A stretch of DNA of 30,055 nucleotides, from IMG/VR virus record IMGVR_UViG_3300027295_000012, positions 1-30,055 of that record; one strand, 5' to 3'. The notes below the pieces were generated by a model, which saw nothing but the letters and a program-made list of their open reading frames with translations, did not search any database and was not told where the DNA came from. Both the position numbers and the translations under genes were made by a program. Shown here in pieces: positions 28,591-30,055 of this stretch. Within the stretch, counting starts at the first letter, position 1. Each line of letters opens with the position of its first letter. This DNA is from a virus.

Positions 28591-29229
28591 TCATTCTCCA
28601 AAGAAAGCAGACACAGTTACAGGTGCAACACCACGCAGCACAGTCAACACATCCTGTGCAACCTCACGATGTTCGCTTTGTGTTGATGGGTCCATACGCA
28701 CTTGGCAGTATGTGATGAAGCTACGCAGTGTACCTGTCATGTACAAACGTGAGGGTGTCAGTCCTTCAGGCAACAAAGCACGGGCTTGTTCCTTTGCGAT
28801 ATTACGCTTGAGCGCTTCACCGTACAAGAACTGTGCTTCGTCGGTCATACGCTTCTGTGCTGCAGCCCACCACACGTTAAGGTCAGAGTCGTCAGAGACA
28901 ATGGAGTTCTGGCGGTTCTTCAAATCCTGTGTTCGGCATTCACGAATAGCGAAGTCACCAAGCGAAGACACATCTGCGTATCGTTGACTGAACTCGGAGA
29001 AGCTGAAACTGCGGTGACGAATGATTTGGCGACCTATATCCCTACTGGTGGTTACTTCAACACAAGCACTAGCGTGCTCAAACACAGACCAATGTGCGTT
29101 CTTTGCACAATACTTTAGTAGCTTCGCCACATCAGGATTGTTTTGATTGTCAGGGTTACTCACACGGGCAACATAACCGATGTGTTTGTCTGCGTCTGGT
29201 GTTACCCAAATAAGTTTTGCTGTGTTCAT
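28591..29229 (-). CDS. thyX: Flavin-dependent thymidylate synthase
   Basis: A 212-aa protein with the ThyX signature R71-H-R-S-F-S-F-S-E-F-S-Q-R-Y84, preceded by F-E-H-A and followed by a C-terminal R-S-F-I region. ThyX makes dTMP from dUMP with FAD, methylene-tetrahydrofolate and NADPH. ATG 29229 has AAAGGAAG at a good distance; the frame stays open to 29391 but that part is shared with nothing recognisable. With NrdAB it secures dTTP for phage replication. Confidence 0.94.
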   Translation of the reverse strand: MNTAKLIWVTPDADKHIGYVARVSNPDNQNNPDVAKLLKYCAKNAHWSVFEHASACVEVTTSRDIGRQIIRHRSFSFSEFSQRYADVSSLGDFAIRECRTQDLKNRQNSIVSDDSDLNVWWAAAQKRMTDEAQFLYGEALKRNIAKEQARALLPEGLTPSRLYMTGTLRSFITYCQVRMDPSTQSEHREVAQDVLTVLRGVAPVTVSAFFGE

Positions 29230-29263
29230 TATCTTCTTCCTTTGGTTGATTGATCTTTGAAAT

Positions 29264-29791
29264 TTACCACATGTCAGGCCAGTGGCGGTTGCCTTTTGAA
29301 ATGTTGTCGCTTGCTGGCAACAGTTGAAGATTCGCTTCGCAGTGTAGGCCGCAGACTGAGTTGCTCTGTAAGGGGACAATGTGATCAACATGCATTTTTA
29401 TTCCTATGTCAGCGAACAGTAAAGCAAGATAATACATCCCCTCAACAGCATCATTATCTACCCACGAAGGAGTAGCCAAAATACGAGAGGCTCTACGTTT
29501 AGAAGTGTTGGCATTAACTTTACTTTTGTTTAACTCATAGTAGCGCTTCATTAAGAATGCTATACGTTCTTTGTTTTCTCTGCGGTACTTTTTATTGTAT
29601 GAACACGTGATCTCTTTTATGCCTTGTCTGTACCTGTGCAATCGTGTAGCAATAACGTCTGCTTTATCTTTTCTATAAGCTTTATCACAAAGCTTGCATC
29701 TATTGCTGACACCTTTACTTGCTCGTTTGTCTTTAACAAAACAATCAACTGTCTTCTCAACACCACACTTAGTACACACCTTTGTCAGCAT
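29264..29791 (-). CDS. HNH endonuclease, free-standing
   Basis: A 175-aa protein with an N-terminal zinc ribbon (C-T-K-C-G and C-K-L-C-D), a basic central helix (R-K-D-K..., K-K-Y-R-R-E-N-K-E-R) and a C-terminal HNH core (H-V-D-H-I-V-P-L, H-C-E-A-N-L-Q-L-L and N-I-S-K-G-N-R). This is the arrangement of phage homing-type HNH proteins. I chose ATG 29791, with TAGGA six bases upstream; a TTG at 29809 lies in the terminator region. It is encoded after the structured RNA element and before thyX. Confidence 0.85.
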   Translation of the reverse strand: MLTKVCTKCGVEKTVDCFVKDKRASKGVSNRCKLCDKAYRKDKADVIATRLHRYRQGIKEITCSYNKKYRRENKERIAFLMKRYYELNKSKVNANTSKRRASRILATPSWVDNDAVEGMYYLALLFADIGIKMHVDHIVPLQSNSVCGLHCEANLQLLPASDNISKGNRHWPDMW

Positions 29792-29807
29792 GATAAATCC
29801 TATAAAC

Positions 29808-29924
29808 AAAAAAGCCTGCTAAGACTACCCAAGCGACCTCGAACATCGCTTGTTGCATTACTGCAATGGTAGCCTTAGCAGGCTTCACTATGTGTGCTAT
29901 CAGGTTCGAGCTGTAGCACCACTG
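29808..29924 (-). ncRNA. Candidate structured small RNA with kissing loops and poly-U end
   Basis: Minus-strand order after the promoter: hairpin A (29917-29896) has GCTACAG and CTG(A)TAGC around loop CTCGAAC. After a 10-nt linker an 18-bp stem forms (29885-29868 with 29829-29812), 12 perfect pairs, one G-U and 5 pairs. It encloses two hairpins: TTGCA-GTAA-TGCAA (29866-29853) and AAGCGA-loop-TCGCTT (29851-29831). The last loop contains GTTCGAG, perfectly complementary to the CTCGAAC loop of hairpin A, so a 7-bp kissing interaction is possible. Six T follow the stem (29813-29808), as in intrinsic terminators. No known RNA family is recognised; an attP role is an alternative. Confidence 0.6.
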
Positions 29925-29930
29925 TCTATA

Positions 29931-29960
29931 GTTATATCATACCACGCATTTGCTGTGCAA
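29931..29960 (-). promoter_or_regulatory. Promoter for the structured RNA / thyX region
   Basis: TGATATAAC (29939-29931) is an extended -10 overlapping the integrase stop codon; TTGCAC (29960-29955) lies 18 nt upstream (first three bases match -35). The same TGATATAAC precedes the tRNA pair. The predicted start is near 29924. Confidence 0.55.
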
Positions 29961-30055
29961 CAGTGGCGCTCTTCAATGTGTGTCTAATGTACGGTGTCAA
30001 TGATGAAGGCGTAGCATGCCCGGTAACGGCCATAACGTTTGTCAAAGGAACACCA
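29932..30055 (-). CDS. Tyrosine recombinase (integrase), C-terminal part
   Basis: The frame enters from the right edge and ends at TAA (29934-29932). The 40 visible residues include M-A-V-T-G-H-A-T-P-S-S-L-T-P-Y-I-R-H-T, the box II end of tyrosine recombinases. A conserved G-H is followed by the nucleophilic tyrosine exactly nine residues later, the same spacing as in XerC/XerD. The enzyme would cut and rejoin DNA at attachment sites or resolve multimers. The remainder, including the first catalytic arginine, is outside the window. Its presence suggests a temperate lifestyle, or a recombinase retained by a lytic phage. Confidence 0.72.
   Translation of the reverse strand, partial: GVPLTNVMAVTGHATPSSLTPYIRHTLKSATVAQQMRGMI

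Noticed and set aside
29769-29888. 39-codon GTG-started frame with one membrane helix over the structured element
   Set aside because: It has no ribosome binding site and overlaps both the stems and the HNH start. The pairing is better explained as RNA structure, but the frame cannot be excluded and is named as a competing explanation.
12037-29960. Phage RNA-polymerase (T7-type) promoters
   Set aside because: The shared motif is only an extended -10 with occasional -35 matches; no 20-bp conserved promoter block and no phage RNA polymerase gene is seen in the window.

Overview
The window reads as part of the genome of a double-stranded DNA tailed bacteriophage, probably podovirus-like and infecting a Gram-negative host. 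The host inference rests on a spanin pair with an outer-membrane lipoprotein partner. The phage inference rests on the gene content (lysis cassette, very large virion-type proteins, phage-type replisome and nucleotide genes), on dense packing with 1-, 4- and 8-nt gene overlaps, and on two convergent arms. Family assignments come from motifs read by eye; no database search was run.

Left arm, plus strand, 1-11834: the end of an unidentified virion-type gene, then a lysis cassette: a holin-like protein, two small membrane proteins (one with an EF-hand loop), Rz with Rz1 nested inside it in another frame, and an M15 peptidase endolysin. Five virion-type genes follow, including a 781-aa protein with eleven consecutive 22-residue repeats and a 1775-aa protein resembling an internal or ejection protein. 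The arm ends at a bidirectional terminator (11847-11879).

Junction, minus strand, 11883-12066: two adjacent tRNA genes. One is tRNA-Trp(CCA) with two acceptor mismatches. The other is a 71-nt tRNA with a CAU anticodon and a shortened D region. Both lie behind a promoter that overlaps the preceding stop codon.

Right arm, minus strand, 30055 down to 12043: the C-terminus of a tyrosine recombinase; a strongly structured non-coding element; an HNH nuclease; ThyX; small proteins; a T7 gp4-type primase-helicase; more small proteins; a family B DNA polymerase cut in two by a GIY-YIG endonuclease gene; a gp2.5-like SSB; a 5'-3' exonuclease; a dATP/dGTP diphosphohydrolase-like protein; an HNH nuclease; an RNA ligase; MazG; class I ribonucleotide reductase NrdA and NrdB; PhoH; a PD-(D/E)XK nuclease; a Gp49/Gp66-family protein; and a tyrosine phosphatase-like protein. 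Together these would supply dNTPs (NrdAB, ThyX, MazG, diphosphohydrolase) and replicate DNA (polymerase, primase-helicase, SSB, exonuclease).

The most notable items are: (1) the split polymerase, where the GIY-YIG gene sits between the palm and the thumb with no room for an intron; (2) a roughly 110-nt candidate RNA downstream of the integrase with its own promoter, a three-way junction, a perfect 7-nt loop-loop complementarity and a poly-U end; (3) the tandem aberrant tRNAs; (4) a recurring extended -10 promoter motif TG[AG]TA[TC]AA[CT] at ends of genes; (5) a promoter followed by a UUCG-loop terminator in the nrdA leader.
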